DNA of 64,000 nt from Mycolicibacterium sp. CBMA 234 (lineage in GTDB: Bacteria; Actinomycetota; Actinomycetes; Mycobacteriales; Mycobacteriaceae): the NCBI RefSeq assembly GCF_009729415.1, contig NZ_MPKW01000012.1, positions 1 to 64,000 on the forward strand, in the 5' to 3' direction. The notes below the pieces were generated by a model. It worked only from the letters and a program-made list of their open reading frames with translations. It was not told the origin of the DNA and made no database searches. The translations under genes and the position numbers were made by a program. This document shows positions 17,406 through 27,051 of the stretch, one piece after another. Position 1 is the stretch's first letter. The number at the start of each line of letters is the position of its first letter.

Positions 17406-18409
17406 GTGTCGGCGTAGCGGTCGCCACTGTCCGCCAGGAGCGTCACCACCGACCCGCTCCGTCCCTGCGCCACCATTTCGGCCAGCAGCCCGAATGCGCC
17501 CCAGATGTTCGTTCCGGTCGACGGACCCACCCGACGGCCCAGAACCTTGCTCACGTGCCGCGCTGCGGCCACTGAAGCCGCGTCTGGCACCGACACCATG
17601 GCGTCCACGACACCGGGCAGGAATGACGGCTCCACGCGCGGCCGGCCGATGCCCTCGATGCGCGACGACGCCCCGGTGTACACCTCCCGGTCCCCCTGGA
17701 CCCAGGACGGGTAGAACGCGGAATTCTCCGGATCCACGACGCAGAGTCGGGTGGCGTGCCGCCGGTAGCGGAGGAAGCGCCCGATGGTGGCACTGGTGCC
17801 ACCCGTGCCCGCGCCGACGACGATCCACTCCGGGATGGGGTGCGCCTCGTCGCGCAATTGCGAAAAGATGGACTCGGCGATGTTGTTGTTGCCGCGCCAG
17901 TCCGTGGCCCGCTCGGCATTGGTGAACTGATCCAGGTAGTGGCCGCCGGTCTCCTGCGCCAGCCGCTCGGCCTCGGCGTACACCTCGGACGACTGCTCGA
18001 CGAAATGGCAACGGCCACCTTGTGATTCGATCAGTGCGACCTTGGACGGGCTCGTCGATCCCGTCATCACCGCGATGAACGGCAGACCCAGCAGCGCCGC
18101 GAAATACGCCTCGGACACGGCAGTCGAACCGGACGAGGCCTCGATGACGGTGGTGTGCGGGCCGATCCAGCCATTGCACAAGCCGTACAGAAACAGCGAC
18201 CGGGCCAGCCGGTGCTTGAGGCTGCCGGTGATGTGCGTGCTCTCGTCTTTGAGATACAGCTGCACGTCGACGCCGGCGCTCCACGCGGACGGCAGCGGGT
18301 AGCGCAGCAGGTGGGTGTCGGCACTGCGCCGGGCGTCGGCCTCGATGAGCCGGACAGCGTTGTCTACCCAGAGCCGGTCGCCGCTGTGTATCGACACCCC
18401 GAGGGTCAC
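17309..18409 (-). CDS. cds1: PLP-dependent cysteine synthase-like / L-cysteine desulfhydrase Cds1
   Basis: A 366-residue fold-type II PLP enzyme. The PLP lysine is in [12 protein letters not shown] (residues about 60-71), with the substrate loop [15 protein letters not shown] and the phosphate-binding glycine loop [16 protein letters not shown]. Homologue Rv3684 of M. tuberculosis has been described as a cysteine desulfhydrase making H2S, pyruvate and ammonia; the sequence alone cannot separate that from a synthase or another lyase. GTG 18409 overlaps the phosphoesterase stop (GTGA); GTG 18397 is an alternative. It is third in the ponA2, phosphoesterase, cds1 order. Confidence 0.85.
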   Translation of the reverse strand: MTLGVSIHSGDRLWVDNAVRLIEADARRSADTHLLRYPLPSAWSAGVDVQLYLKDESTHITGSLKHRLARSLFLYGLCNGWIGPHTTVIEASSGSTAVSEAYFAALLGLPFIAVMTGSTSPSKVALIESQGGRCHFVEQSSEVYAEAERLAQETGGHYLDQFTNAERATDWRGNNNIAESIFSQLRDEAHPIPEWIVVGAGTGGTSATIGRFLRYRRHATRLCVVDPENSAFYPSWVQGDREVYTGASSRIEGIGRPRVEPSFLPGVVDAMVSVPDAASVAAARHVSKVLGRRVGPSTGTNIWGAFGLLAEMVAQGRSGSVVTLLADSGDRYADTYFDDAWVSSRGLDSPDAVAALAEFERSGRWD

Positions 18410-19356
18410 CGAGCGGAGACGGCCGGCAGGGTCATGTCGGCACTGATTCCGGCATGCCCGCCGCCGGTCGGCGCCGCCACCAGGGTCAGCAGCGTCACCT
18501 CGGGCCGGCAGCAGAAGCGCACCGGCGTGTACGGCGACGTGCCCAACCCGGCGGACACGTGCAGCTGCGTCTGCGAGCCCCAGCGCGACGGGCCTTTGAC
18601 TCGAGAGGTGTCGATGTCGCAGTTGGTCACCAGCGCGCCGTAGAACGGCACACACAGCTGCCCACCGTGCGTGTGTCCGGCCAGCACCAGCTGGTAGCCG
18701 TCGTCGGCGAAGCGGTCCAACACCCGCGTGTACGGCGCGTGAGTGACGCCCAGCGACAGGTTGGCTGCGGGGTTGGGGCGGCCGGCGATGGTGTCGTAGC
18801 GGTCGCGGTTCAGGTGCGGGTCGTCGACCCCGGCCACGGCGATGAGCTGACCGTTGATCTCGATCTCGCGCCGAGTGTGGGTCATGTCCAGCCAGCCGCG
18901 CTCGGTGAACGCCGCCCGCAGGTCCTGCCAGGGCAGCGGCGCCCCGGTGATGCGCTTGTGCGTCTTGAAGAGGTAGTTGGCCGGGTTCTTCGGCTTGGGG
19001 GCGAAGTAGTCGTTGCTGCCGAAGACGAAGATGCCGGGCACCGCCAGCAGATCGCCCATGGCCTGCACGACAGCCGGCACCGACTTCGGGTGCGACAGAT
19101 TGTCGCCGGTGTTGACCACCAGATCGGGCTCCCAGTCGGCCAACTCGCGCAGCCAGGCCTGCTTGCGCCGCTGCGCCGGCATCATGTGCAGATCGCTCAG
19201 GTGCAACACCCGCAGCGGCGACGAACCGGGGGTCAGCACCGGCATGGTCACCTCACGGACCACGAACGCATTCCGCTCGATCAAGGACGCGTAGGCGAGC
19301 CCTGCAGCGAGTGAACCGGCAACGGTGACGGCGGCATTGCGGACGATGGCAGACAT
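18406..19356 (-). CDS. Metallophosphoesterase, membrane-anchored, Rv3683-like
   Basis: A 316-residue calcineurin-type phosphoesterase. The metal-binding motifs occur in order: LHLSDLHMM (DxH), NTGDN (GDxx), [10 protein letters not shown] (GNHD variant GSND) and LAGHTHGGQ (GHTH). The first 25 residues are hydrophobic and probably a membrane anchor or uncleaved signal, so the catalytic domain may face outside. The family includes YkuE/YaeI-like lipid or phosphodiester hydrolases; the substrate is unknown. It lies between ponA2 (104-base gap) and cds1 (4-base overlap). Confidence 0.88.
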   Translation of the reverse strand: MSAIVRNAAVTVAGSLAAGLAYASLIERNAFVVREVTMPVLTPGSSPLRVLHLSDLHMMPAQRRKQAWLRELADWEPDLVVNTGDNLSHPKSVPAVVQAMGDLLAVPGIFVFGSNDYFAPKPKNPANYLFKTHKRITGAPLPWQDLRAAFTERGWLDMTHTRREIEINGQLIAVAGVDDPHLNRDRYDTIAGRPNPAANLSLGVTHAPYTRVLDRFADDGYQLVLAGHTHGGQLCVPFYGALVTNCDIDTSRVKGPSRWGSQTQLHVSAGLGTSPYTPVRFCCRPEVTLLTLVAAPTGGGHAGISADMTLPAVSAR

Positions 19357-19460
19357 GCAGGCAGCCTACTTGGTTGCCATCGAAAAAGACGCGTTGTCGC
19401 TGGTCATCGTTAGAAAGCCCACAGGGTTGGCTTATGCCGTTCTGAGGATTTCAGTCGGGC

Positions 19461-21899
19461 TTATGGGGGCGGCGGGCCCAGCACCGGCACAGTGATGGGC
19501 GGCAGTCCCGGAATCTCCACGACCGTCGAACCCACCGCTATCGGTGGCAGCCCGTCCAGGCCCGGAATTCCGACTGGCGGTGGTGGTGGCGGCGGAGGCG
19601 GCGCGATGCCGTTGCTCACCAGAACCGTGATGATCGAGCCCGGGATGGTCTGTCCCGACGGCGAGGTGCCGATCACTTGGCCCGACGGCGCGGCGCTATT
19701 GACCCACGACGGCTGCGGAGACAGCTGGAAGCCGGCCTCCTTGACTCGGGTCTGGGCCATGTCGACGTCCATGCCCGCGACGCTCGGCACCTTCGAGCCC
19801 GGCCCACCGTCCACGTAGCGCGGATCGGTCGGCGGCATCACGACGCCCGGAGGGGTGAACTGCTTCATCGCGGTGAACCACGTCCGGGCCGGCTCGTGGC
19901 CGCCGTAGAGATCACCCTTGCCGCACTGGCGCAGCGGGAACGAGCACAGATCGGACGGCGTGGTCGAGTCGTCGTAGATGTAGTTGGCCGCGGCGTAGGC
20001 GCTGGAGAAGCCGAGGAACGCCGACGACCGGTGTGCCTCTGTGGTGCCGGTCTTGCCGGACACCGGGAAGGTCCAGCCCACCGACTGTGCGGCGCCGGCG
20101 CCGGTGCCGCTGAGGGCGTCTTTGCTCATGGCGTTTGCCAGCGTGTTGGCCAGACCCTCCGGGACCGCCTGCTCGCATGTCTGGGTGGTCACCGAAACCT
20201 CGTTGCCGTGCCGGTCGAGGACCTTGTCCACCGGGTTGGGCGGGCACCAGGTGCCGCCCGACGCCAGGGTCGCCGCGACGTTCGACAGCTCCAGGGCATT
20301 GACCTCAAACGGGCCGAGGGTGAACGAGCCGATGTTCTGCCGCTTGATGAAGTCGGCGAGGCTCTCATTGCTGTTCGGGTCGTAGGCACGAGCGGTGCCG
20401 GGGTCGCCGTAGGAGCGCAGCCCCAGCTTGATGGCCATGTCGACGGCGCGCGGTACGCCCACCTGCGAGATGAGCTTGGCGAACGCGGTGTTCGGCGAGG
20501 TTGCCAGCGCCTCGGTGACGTTCATGGAGCCGCGGTAGCGGCCGTCGTTCTCGACGCACCACTTGTCCTTAGGGCAGCCCTTGGCGCCACCGCTGCCCAG
20601 GCCCTTGGCCTCGAACCGGCCCGGCACGTCCAGTTGGGCGTTGATGCCCATGCCCATATCCATGGCCGCGGCCGTGGTGAACAGCTTGAAGATGGACCCC
20701 GCGCCGTCACCGACCAACGAATCCGGTTGGGGCTGCATGGTTTCCCCGGCTGCGGTGTTCAGGCCGTAGGTCCGGTTGCTGGCCATGGCCACGACCTGGT
20801 GGCTGTCCTTGCCGGGTTTGATGACGCTCATGACGCTGGCGATGCCGTCAATGGTGGGGGAGGCGATGCCGTCGATGGACGTCTTCACCGAGTTCTGTAT
20901 ATCCGGGTCCAGCGTGGTGCGGATCAGGTAACCGCCCTTGGCTACCTGATCTTTGCTGATGCCCGCCTTGGAGAGATAGTCGAGCACGTAGTCGCAGAAG
21001 AACGCCCGATCGTTGGCTGCGATGCAGCCACGGGGCAACTGGTTGGGCTGCGGCAGGATGCCCAGCGGTTCCGCCTTGGCTGCCCGCAATGCGTCGGCTT
21101 CCTGCGGAACGTTCTGAATCATGGTGTCCAGCACCAAGTTCCGGCGTGCCAACGCGCCTTGCGGATTGACGTAGGGGTCCAGCCCGCTGGTGGACTGCAC
21201 CATGCCGGCCAGCAGCGCGGCCTGCTGCCAATTCAGCTGAGAGGCATTGACACCGAAGTACGTCTGGGCGGCGTCCTGAATGCCGAAGGCGCCATTGCCG
21301 AACGACACCAGATTCAGATAGCGCGTCAGGATCTCGGATTTGGTGAACGTCTTGTCCAGGGTCAGCGCCATCCGGATCTCGCGCAGCTTACGAGCCGGAG
21401 TGGTCTCGATGGCGGCGCGGCGTTCGGCGTCGGTCTGGGAGACCACCAGCAGCTGGTAGTTCTTCACATACTGCTGCTCGATGGTGGATCCACCGCGCGT
21501 ATCGGAGGCGCCGGACATGTAGCCGGACAGGCCCGTCAGGGTGCCTTTCCAGTCCACGCCGTTGTGCTCGGCAAACCGTTTGTCCTCGATCGAGACGATG
21601 GCCAGCTTCATGGTGTTGGCGATTTGATCGCTCGGTACTTCGAATCGGCGCTGTGAATACAGCCAGGCGATGGTGTTGCCCTTGGTGTCCACCATGGTGG
21701 ACACCGCCGGTGCGTCACCTTCGACGAGCTGGGCCGAACCGTTGGCCACGACGTCGGATGCCCGGTTGGACATCAGACCGACACCCCCGATGAGCGGGAA
21801 CATCATGGCTGCGAGGACCACGCTGGCGAGCAGGCAGCACCACGTCATCTTGATGATGGTGACCGCGGTCGGCGGACGATTCTGCGGTCGCTCGGACAT
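19461..21899 (-). CDS. ponA2: Bifunctional penicillin-binding protein PonA2 (class A PBP with PASTA domain)
   Basis: An 812-residue peptidoglycan synthase. An N-terminal membrane anchor (residues about 14-38) is followed by a GT51 glycosyltransferase domain with EDKRFAEHNGVDW, GGSTIEQQYVKN and RKLREIRMA. The transpeptidase domain has the catalytic SIFKLFT (SxxK), SPNTAFAK (SxN) and SGKTGTTE (KTG). A PASTA domain (VPSVAGMDVDMAQTRVKEAGF) and a proline-rich tail (PPPPPPPPPVG) end the protein. It polymerises and crosslinks peptidoglycan outside the membrane and is linked to stress survival in mycobacteria. It is divergent from whiB4; a TAGGCT about 7 bases upstream of the ATG may be its -10. Confidence 0.96.
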   Translation of the reverse strand: MSERPQNRPPTAVTIIKMTWCCLLASVVLAAMMFPLIGGVGLMSNRASDVVANGSAQLVEGDAPAVSTMVDTKGNTIAWLYSQRRFEVPSDQIANTMKLAIVSIEDKRFAEHNGVDWKGTLTGLSGYMSGASDTRGGSTIEQQYVKNYQLLVVSQTDAERRAAIETTPARKLREIRMALTLDKTFTKSEILTRYLNLVSFGNGAFGIQDAAQTYFGVNASQLNWQQAALLAGMVQSTSGLDPYVNPQGALARRNLVLDTMIQNVPQEADALRAAKAEPLGILPQPNQLPRGCIAANDRAFFCDYVLDYLSKAGISKDQVAKGGYLIRTTLDPDIQNSVKTSIDGIASPTIDGIASVMSVIKPGKDSHQVVAMASNRTYGLNTAAGETMQPQPDSLVGDGAGSIFKLFTTAAAMDMGMGINAQLDVPGRFEAKGLGSGGAKGCPKDKWCVENDGRYRGSMNVTEALATSPNTAFAKLISQVGVPRAVDMAIKLGLRSYGDPGTARAYDPNSNESLADFIKRQNIGSFTLGPFEVNALELSNVAATLASGGTWCPPNPVDKVLDRHGNEVSVTTQTCEQAVPEGLANTLANAMSKDALSGTGAGAAQSVGWTFPVSGKTGTTEAHRSSAFLGFSSAYAAANYIYDDSTTPSDLCSFPLRQCGKGDLYGGHEPARTWFTAMKQFTPPGVVMPPTDPRYVDGGPGSKVPSVAGMDVDMAQTRVKEAGFQLSPQPSWVNSAAPSGQVIGTSPSGQTIPGSIITVLVSNGIAPPPPPPPPPVGIPGLDGLPPIAVGSTVVEIPGLPPITVPVLGPPPP

Positions 21900-22162
21900 G
21901 GGGTACAGCCTAGCGACCGTGGCCGTCAGCAGCCGCGCGCCCGTGGATTACCACGGCCTGGGGGGATCTAGTGGGCTGCGACACGGGCAAAAATTAACGT
22001 TTGGACACACGTCCCAAAAAAGCGGCTGCTGAACCATTGCGCAACAGGCCACTGACCACCTAACTTGAACACACAATGCGATCTAGGTAACACTACTAGC
22101 CGCAATGTGGCGTAGATCGCACGAGTGATCTACGAGGGAGGACACGGCCGTCGGGAGACGGT
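21900..22162. promoter_or_regulatory. ponA2-whiB4 divergent regulatory region
   Basis: This region carries whiB4-directed TTGAAC (22065-22070) and TAACAC (22088-22093), separated by 17 bases. It also contains three related elements: TGCGATCTA at 22077-22085, CGTAGATCGCA at 22111-22121 and GTGATCTACG at 22125-22134. The first and second make a perfect 9-base inverted repeat. The second and third make an 8-base hairpin (22111-22118 with 22127-22134) in the predicted leader, just before the purine-rich GAGGGAGGA. A protein operator or an RNA structure is possible. Confidence 0.55.
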
Positions 22163-22546
22163 GTGACGAAGGGATCGCTGGTGGCGGGTACACAACCAGT
22201 AGTTCGCGCAACAATCGCTCCTCAGGCCGGAAACGGTGCGATTCCGGGTGGTATCCAGCCCGAAGCCGAAGCCCGAATCGCCTGGGTCTCTCAGGCCCGT
22301 TGCCGCCAGGCTGACCCGGACGAGCTGTTCGTCCGCGGCGCAGCGCAGCGCAAAGCGGCCGTCATCTGCCGACATTGCCCGGTGATCGTCGAATGCGGCG
22401 CCGATGCCCTCGATAACCGCGTCGAATTCGGCGTCTGGGGCGGCATGACCGAGCGGCAGCGCCGTGCCCTACTCAAGCAGCACCCCGAGGTGGTGTCCTG
22501 GGCGGAGTTCTTCGCCACCCAGCGCAAACACCGCAGCGCGGTCTGA
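22163..22546 (+). CDS. whiB4: WhiB-family Fe-S redox transcription factor WhiB4
   Basis: A 127-residue WhiB protein. The four cluster cysteines are C47, C69, C72 and C78 (spacing C-x21-C-x2-C-x5-C in ARCRQ and ICRHCPVIVEC), followed by the GVWGGMTERQRR DNA-binding turn and basic segment. Family members bind a [4Fe-4S] cluster sensitive to O2 and NO and act with SigA; WhiB4 is associated with oxidative-stress control. Position divergent from ponA2 and convergent with the Rv3680-like ATPase gene supports the WhiB4 assignment. GTG 22163 is used; GTG 22181 (VAGTQP) is an alternative giving a length closer to the 118 residues recalled for Rv3681c. Confidence 0.92.
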   Translation: MTKGSLVAGTQPVVRATIAPQAGNGAIPGGIQPEAEARIAWVSQARCRQADPDELFVRGAAQRKAAVICRHCPVIVECGADALDNRVEFGVWGGMTERQRRALLKQHPEVVSWAEFFATQRKHRSAV

Positions 22547-22558
22547 ACAGATACCTAA

Positions 22559-22602
22559 ATAGTTGTGCCCGGGATTTCTACGGAAATCCCGGGCACAACT
22601 AT
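22559..22602. terminator. Strong bidirectional terminator, 20-base-pair stem
   Basis: Bases 22559-22578 pair perfectly with 22583-22602 around a TACG tetraloop; the stem core is GTTGTGCCCGGGATTTC. It lies between the convergent stops of whiB4 (22546) and the Rv3680-like gene (22617) and can end both transcripts. No long T-run follows. Confidence 0.85.
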
Positions 22603-22616
22603 ATGAAACTCCGGGG

Positions 22617-23768
22617 TTAGCCGGCCTTCGCGACGTCGCCCGTGATCTGATCGGCGATCGCGCGCAGCGCCTCCAGATCAGACACCTCGAACGGCAGTGA
22701 CGGCACACCCACCAACGCCACGTGCGGGTTGGCCCCGGTGAACCGCGACAACAACCGCACTTCGCGCTTGGAGATGACGCTGCGGTTGGCGTGAATCCGC
22801 AGCGTCGCCGCCGTCAGCGCATCGCCATCCTGGCCGGACGTCTCCAACTTCGCGGCGGCCTCGTCGGCCGCGTCCGCGGTCAGCTCGCACAGCATCGGGT
22901 GGGTGCGGTTGAGAATCAGGCCGGCCAGCGGCATCTGCTCCTGCGACAACCGGTCGACGAAGAACGACGCCTCACGCAGCGCATCGGGCTCAGCCGCCGA
23001 CACCACGACGAACCGGGTGCCCGGCCGCTTCAGCAGCTCATAGGTACGGTCGGCCTTCTCCCGGAACCCGCCGAACGTGGCATCCAGTGACTGCACGAAA
23101 CCGGCTGCGTCCGAAAGCATTTGAGAGCCCAGGACGGTGGACAGCGCCTTCATCGCCAGGCCCATGGCCCCGGTGACGAGGCGGCCGATGCCGCGGCCCG
23201 GGCCCAGCAGCAGGCGCCACAACCGGCTGTCCATGAAGTTGCCCAGGCGCTTGGGGGCGTCCAGGAAGTCCAGCGCATTGCGCGACGGCGGGGTGTCGAC
23301 GACGACCAAATCCCACTTGTCCTCGGCCAGCAGCTGGCCGAGCTTCTCCATCGCCATGTACTCCTGCGTGCCCGAGAGCGACGTTGCGACGGTTTGGTAG
23401 AACTGGTTCTCCAAAATCGCGTCGGCCCGATCCTCGCCCGAGTACTGCAGGACCATCTCGTCGAAGGTGCGACGCATGTCCAGCATCATCGCGTAGAGCT
23501 CGCCCGGCACCTCAGGAGCCAACGGCACCCGCTGCGGGGTGTTGCCGAGATCCTTGATGCCGAGGGCCTGCGCCAGGCGCTTGGCCGGGTCGATGGTCAG
23601 CACCACGACGGTGCGGCCGTATTCGGCGGCCCGCAACGCCATTGCGGCGGCCGTGGTGGTCTTGCCGACGCCGCCGGCGCCGCAGCAGACCACGACGCGG
23701 TTCGCGGTGTCCGACAGGATCGCGTGCATGTCCAGCGCCAATAGCTTCTGGCCGGGCTTACCGCTCAT
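22617..23768 (-). CDS. ArsA/Get3-like anion-transporting ATPase, Rv3680-like
   Basis: A 383-residue SIMIBI-class ATPase. A deviant Walker [16 protein letters not shown], is at residues about 28-42, followed by [14 protein letters not shown] (switch I-like) and [16 protein letters not shown] (Walker B/switch II). It has single-domain Get3/ArsA architecture without CxxC zinc ligands or an arsenical ArsB partner. It overlaps the Rv3679-like gene by ATGA; the pair is conserved in mycobacteria and has been linked to tolerance of glycerol/methylglyoxal stress, from memory. A heteromeric ATPase is likely. Confidence 0.9.
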   Translation of the reverse strand: MSGKPGQKLLALDMHAILSDTANRVVVCCGAGGVGKTTTAAAMALRAAEYGRTVVVLTIDPAKRLAQALGIKDLGNTPQRVPLAPEVPGELYAMMLDMRRTFDEMVLQYSGEDRADAILENQFYQTVATSLSGTQEYMAMEKLGQLLAEDKWDLVVVDTPPSRNALDFLDAPKRLGNFMDSRLWRLLLGPGRGIGRLVTGAMGLAMKALSTVLGSQMLSDAAGFVQSLDATFGGFREKADRTYELLKRPGTRFVVVSAAEPDALREASFFVDRLSQEQMPLAGLILNRTHPMLCELTADAADEAAAKLETSGQDGDALTAATLRIHANRSVISKREVRLLSRFTGANPHVALVGVPSLPFEVSDLEALRAIADQITGDVAKAG

Positions 23769-24805
23769 TTCGTCCCAACCCCTTGCTGCTCAAGCGCTTC
23801 GGCGAGTTCGTACAGACTGCCCAGGTCGACCCCGTCCGGCAGGGCAGGCAGTTCCAGGCGCGGCACTTCGAGGGCGTCGAGCGCCTCGGCGCTCTCGGCG
23901 CGCGCCATCATGCGCGTCGCATGCTGAATGGTTTCGGTGAGCAGTCCGGCAAAGTCAGTGTCGGACAAGGTGATTCCCGTCTCCGACAGTCCGGTGCGCA
24001 CCGCGTCGGCGTCGACGACGCCCTCGGCAGCCTTCGCCAGATCCTCCGGCGACAGGTACGCCGGGATGTTGCGGTTGACGATCACGCTGCCGATGGGCAA
24101 CTCGAGCTCGCGCAGTTCTTCGATGGCCTCGAGGGTTTCCTGCACGGGCAGCGCCTCCAGCAGGGTGACCAGGTGGATGGCCGTGAGTTCCGAGTGCAGC
24201 AGCTTCACGACACCGTCGGCCTGGGAGTGCACCGGGCCGCCCTTGGCCAGATCCGAGACGGCCTTGGTGACATCGAGGAAGCGGGAGATGCGGCCCGTCG
24301 GCGGGGCGTCCACGACGACGGCGTCGTAGGGGCGCTGGCCCTTGAGTTCTTTGGCGGTCTTGCCGTTACGGACCACGACCTCTTTGATCTTGCCGGTCAG
24401 CAGCACGTCACGCAGGCCGGGGGCGATGGTGGTGGCGAACTCGACGGCGCCGATGCGCTTCATGGCGCGCCCCGCAATACCGAGGTTGTAGAACATGTCC
24501 AGGTATTCCAGGAACGCGGCCTCGGTGTCGACGGCCAGCGCGTTGACCAGCCCGCCGCCCTCGGCGGTGGCGATCTTCTGCTCCCCATACGGCAGTGGTG
24601 GCACGTCGAAAAGCTGGGCGATGCCCTGGCGTCCCTCGACCTCGACCAGCAAAACGCTGCGACCGCGGGCGGCCAGCGCCAGCGCCAGCGCCGCGGCGAC
24701 CGTGGTTTTGCCAGTGCCGCCCTTACCGGTGACGAAATGGAGGCGCGCCTGGTCCAGGCGCGCGGGCCAGCCGTTATGGATTTGGCCCGTGGATTCGGAT
24801 GTCAC
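23765..24805 (-). CDS. ArsA/Get3-like ATPase, Rv3679-like
   Basis: A 346-residue partner of the downstream ATPase. Walker A is [17 protein letters not shown] (residues about 24-40), with the signature lysine of the deviant P-loop (GKGGTGK). [16 protein letters not shown] follows, and [17 protein letters not shown] is Walker B/switch II. C-terminal regions carry VIVNRNIP. It probably forms a complex with the Rv3680-like protein. It is divergent from the DUF4177 gene across 48 bases. Confidence 0.9.
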   Translation of the reverse strand: MTSESTGQIHNGWPARLDQARLHFVTGKGGTGKTTVAAALALALAARGRSVLLVEVEGRQGIAQLFDVPPLPYGEQKIATAEGGGLVNALAVDTEAAFLEYLDMFYNLGIAGRAMKRIGAVEFATTIAPGLRDVLLTGKIKEVVVRNGKTAKELKGQRPYDAVVVDAPPTGRISRFLDVTKAVSDLAKGGPVHSQADGVVKLLHSELTAIHLVTLLEALPVQETLEAIEELRELELPIGSVIVNRNIPAYLSPEDLAKAAEGVVDADAVRTGLSETGITLSDTDFAGLLTETIQHATRMMARAESAEALDALEVPRLELPALPDGVDLGSLYELAEALEQQGVGTK

Positions 24806-24853
24806 TCCAGCATGTTAACCATGCGGTACCCCACGGCCGATAAGCTCGGCGGC

Positions 24854-25015
24854 ATGAGCGAACCGACCCGGTGGGAGTACGCCACCGTCCCGTTGCTGAT
24901 CCATGCCACCAAACAGATCCTGGACCAGTGGGGCCAGGACGGCTGGGAGCTGGTTTCGGTGTTGGCCAACCCGAGCGGTGAGCAGCACGTCGCCTACCTG
25001 AAGCGGCCGAAGTGA
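24854..25015 (+). CDS. DUF4177-like small protein, Rv3678A-like
   Basis: A 53-residue protein (MSEPTRWEYATVPLLIHATK at its start) with the WGQDGWELVSV core seen in small DUF4177-type proteins. It has no signal peptide or cysteine. The GTG start of ridA overlaps its stop (GTGA), so it is likely co-translated with the RidA and MBL genes. Length and position agree with Rv3678A as recalled. The function is unknown. Confidence 0.85.
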   Translation: MSEPTRWEYATVPLLIHATKQILDQWGQDGWELVSVLANPSGEQHVAYLKRPK

Positions 25016-25467
25016 GCGTCACCGATCGGTTGGCGGAGCTGGGCATCGAACTGCCGGAAGTTGTTGCGCCCCTTGCGGCCTACGTCCCCGCGGTCCGGAC
25101 GGGAAACCTCGTCTACACCTCCGGTCAGCTGCCCATGCAGGGCGGCAAGCTGCTGGGTGAAGGCAAGGTCGGCGCTGAGGTGACTGCCGAAGACGGCAAG
25201 GCCATGGCCCGGGTGTGCGCGCTCAATGCGTTGGCCGCCGTGCACGCGCTGGTCGGCATCGACTCGGTGGTGCGGGTGGTCAAGGTCGTCGGCTTCGTCG
25301 CGTCGGCGCCCGGCTTCAGCGGCCAGCCCGCGGTGATCAATGGCGCGTCCGAGCTGCTGGGTGAGGTGTTCGGCGCCGCCGGCGCGCACGCCCGGTCGGC
25401 GGTCGGGGTGTCCGAACTGCCGTTGAACGCTCCGGTTGAGGTGGAGCTGATAGTCGAGGTGGTGTGA
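25012..25467 (+). CDS. RidA family protein (enamine/imine deaminase-like)
   Basis: A 151-residue YjgF/YER057c/UK114 protein with NLVYTSGQLPMQGGKL, a central helix, VVRVVKVVGFVAS and the C-terminal ELPLNAPVEVELIVEVV. It lacks the Arg of canonical RidA in the usual xRxxV position (HARSAVGVSELPLNAPVEVE), so it belongs to a divergent subgroup. RidA proteins hydrolyse reactive enamines from PLP enzymes. It is coupled to its neighbours by GTGA on both sides. Confidence 0.88.
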   Translation: MSVTDRLAELGIELPEVVAPLAAYVPAVRTGNLVYTSGQLPMQGGKLLGEGKVGAEVTAEDGKAMARVCALNALAAVHALVGIDSVVRVVKVVGFVASAPGFSGQPAVINGASELLGEVFGAAGAHARSAVGVSELPLNAPVEVELIVEVV

Positions 25468-26237
25468 CCCACCCCGCGTATGGCGTGCTGAGGCCGGTGA
25501 CGGCATCGGCTTCGGTGCTGCTGTGCGACAACCCCGGCATCATGACGCTGGACGGCACCAACACGTGGGTGTTGCGGGGGCGGGGCAGCGACGAGATGGT
25601 GATCGTCGACCCAGGACCTGACGACGATGCGCACTTGGAGCGCATCGCTGCCCTCGGCAAGATTCCGTTGGTGTTGATCAGCCACAAGCACGACGATCAC
25701 ACCGGCGGTATCGACAAGCTCGTCGGCCTGACGGGGGCTGTGGTGCGGTCGGTCGGCAGCGGGTTTCTGCGGGGCCTGGGCGGGCCGCTCACCGACGGCG
25801 AGGTGATCGACGCGGCGGGCCTACGGATCAAGGTCATGGCGACGCCCGGGCACACCGCTGACTCCCTGTCGTTCGTCGTCGACGATGCGGTCCTGACCGC
25901 CGACACCGTCCTGGGGCGCGGCACCACCGTCATCGACAACGAGGACGGCAGCTTGCGGGACTACCTGGAGTCGCTGCGCCGGCTGCAAGGTTTGGGCAAC
26001 CGCACGGTGCTGCCCGGTCATGGGCCCGACTTGGCCGACCTGTCTGCGGTGACGGCCATGTACCTGGCTCACCGCGAGGAACGGCTGGGTCAGGTGCGGG
26101 GTGCGTTGCGCGAGCTTGGCGACGACGCCTCAGCGCGGCAGGTGGTGGAACACGTCTACACCGACGTCGACCAGAAGCTGTGGGACGCGGCCGAGAAGTC
26201 GGTGCAGGCCCAGTTGGAGTACTTGCGGGCTATCTAG
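25464..26237 (+). CDS. MBL-fold metallo-hydrolase, Rv3677c-like
   Basis: A 257-residue metallo-beta-lactamase superfamily enzyme. The HxHxDH metal motif is SHKHDDHTGG, followed by ATPGHTADSLSFVV (third His), DTVLGRGT (bridging Asp) and VLPGHGPDL (last His). Family relatives include LACTB2-like RNases and glyoxalase II-like thioesterases; the C-terminal winged-helix-like region (ARQVVEHVYTDVDQKLWDAAEKSVQAQLEYL) fits LACTB2-like proteins. It starts with a GTG overlapping ridA. Confidence 0.9.
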   Translation: MTHPAYGVLRPVTASASVLLCDNPGIMTLDGTNTWVLRGRGSDEMVIVDPGPDDDAHLERIAALGKIPLVLISHKHDDHTGGIDKLVGLTGAVVRSVGSGFLRGLGGPLTDGEVIDAAGLRIKVMATPGHTADSLSFVVDDAVLTADTVLGRGTTVIDNEDGSLRDYLESLRRLQGLGNRTVLPGHGPDLADLSAVTAMYLAHREERLGQVRGALRELGDDASARQVVEHVYTDVDQKLWDAAEKSVQAQLEYLRAI

Positions 26238-26249
26238 GCCCAGAAACGG

Positions 26250-26306
26250 CGAAACTGCATTCCAGCAGCGGAAGTTCGAGAACTCGCCTGCTGGAATGCA
26301 GTTTCG
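26250..26306. terminator. Long stem-loop between convergent genes; possible dispersed repeat
   Basis: CGAAACTGCATTCCAGCAG at 26250-26268 pairs perfectly with 26288-26306, and the intervening segment contains an inner palindrome AGTTCGAGAACT (26273-26284). It separates the MBL gene (stop 26237) from crp (stop 26316, minus) and may terminate both. No U-run follows. The unusually long exact arms suggest it may also be one copy of an intergenic repeat family. Confidence 0.65.
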
Positions 26307-26315
26307 GCGGAAGGA

Positions 26316-26990
26316 CTACCTCGCTCGGCGCGCCAGACGCTCCGAATCGGAGATCAGCACGCTCTTGCCCTCGAGTCGGATCCAGCCACGGTGCGCGAAG
26401 TCGGCGAGCGCCTTGTTCACGGTCTCGCGGGAGGCGCCGACCAGCTGGGCGATCTCTTCCTGAGTCAGATCGTGGGTGACGCGCAGCGCGCCGCCCTCCT
26501 GCGTGCCGAACCGCTGGGCCAGCTGCAGCAGCTGCTTGGCCACGCGTCCGGGCACGTCGGTGAAGATCAGGTCGGCGAGGTTGTTGTTGGTGCGGCGCAA
26601 CCGGCGGGCGAGCACGCGCAGCAGCTGCTCCGCGATCTCCGGCCGGTCCGCGATCCACGCCCGCAGTGCCTCACGGTCCATCGAGACGGCACGCACCTCG
26701 GTGATGGTGATGGCGCTCGAGGTCCGGGGACCCGGATCGAAGATCGACAGCTCACCGAACATGTCCGACGGACCCATGATGGTCAGCAGGTTTTCCCGGC
26801 CGTCCGGTGACCGGCGGCCGATCTTCACCTTGCCGGAAATGATGATGTAGAGCCGGTCGCCGGGCTCGCCTTCGGCGAACACGGTGTGTCCACGCGGAAA
26901 GTCGACCGGTTGCAGCTGTTTGGTCAGTGCGGATACCGCGGTGGGCTCGACACCCTGGAAGATTCCGGCCCTCGCCAGGATCTCGTCCAC
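26316..26990 (-). CDS. crp: CRP/FNR-family cAMP receptor protein
   Basis: A 224-residue global regulator. The N-terminal cyclic-nucleotide-binding barrel has [27 protein letters not shown] and the phosphate-binding cassette [17 protein letters not shown]. The long dimerisation helix is followed by a winged HTH with [30 protein letters not shown]. It binds TGTGA-n6-TCACA sites in mycobacteria. GTG 26990 follows AGGGAGCAAC. An 18-base palindrome lies 44 bases upstream. It is preceded on the same strand by the Rv3675-like gene. Confidence 0.95.
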   Translation of the reverse strand: MDEILARAGIFQGVEPTAVSALTKQLQPVDFPRGHTVFAEGEPGDRLYIIISGKVKIGRRSPDGRENLLTIMGPSDMFGELSIFDPGPRTSSAITITEVRAVSMDREALRAWIADRPEIAEQLLRVLARRLRRTNNNLADLIFTDVPGRVAKQLLQLAQRFGTQEGGALRVTHDLTQEEIAQLVGASRETVNKALADFAHRGWIRLEGKSVLISDSERLARRAR

Positions 26991-27033
26991 GTTGCTCCCT
27001 AAGGCTGGTGAGTGATAAAAAACGCGCGCAGGC

Positions 27034-27051
27034 TAACCAGTGAACTGGTTA
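27034..27051. promoter_or_regulatory. Palindrome upstream of crp
   Basis: TAACCAGTGAACTGGTTA is a perfect inverted repeat (8-base arms, GA centre) located 44-61 bases before the crp start codon. The 2-base centre is too small for an RNA hairpin loop, so a dimeric protein operator is more likely. It does not match the mycobacterial CRP consensus TGTGA-n6-TCACA. Confidence 0.5.

Noticed and set aside
19677..21656. 659-codon open frame on the plus strand opposite ponA2
   Set aside because: It is antisense to a gene with complete PBP motifs; the translation is His/Arg/Gly-rich without domains. Long antisense frames are common in high-GC DNA.
22617..24805. Arsenite efflux ATPases
   Set aside because: The ArsA-like proteins have no ArsB, ArsR or ArsC genes nearby and are single-domain; Get3-like function is more likely.
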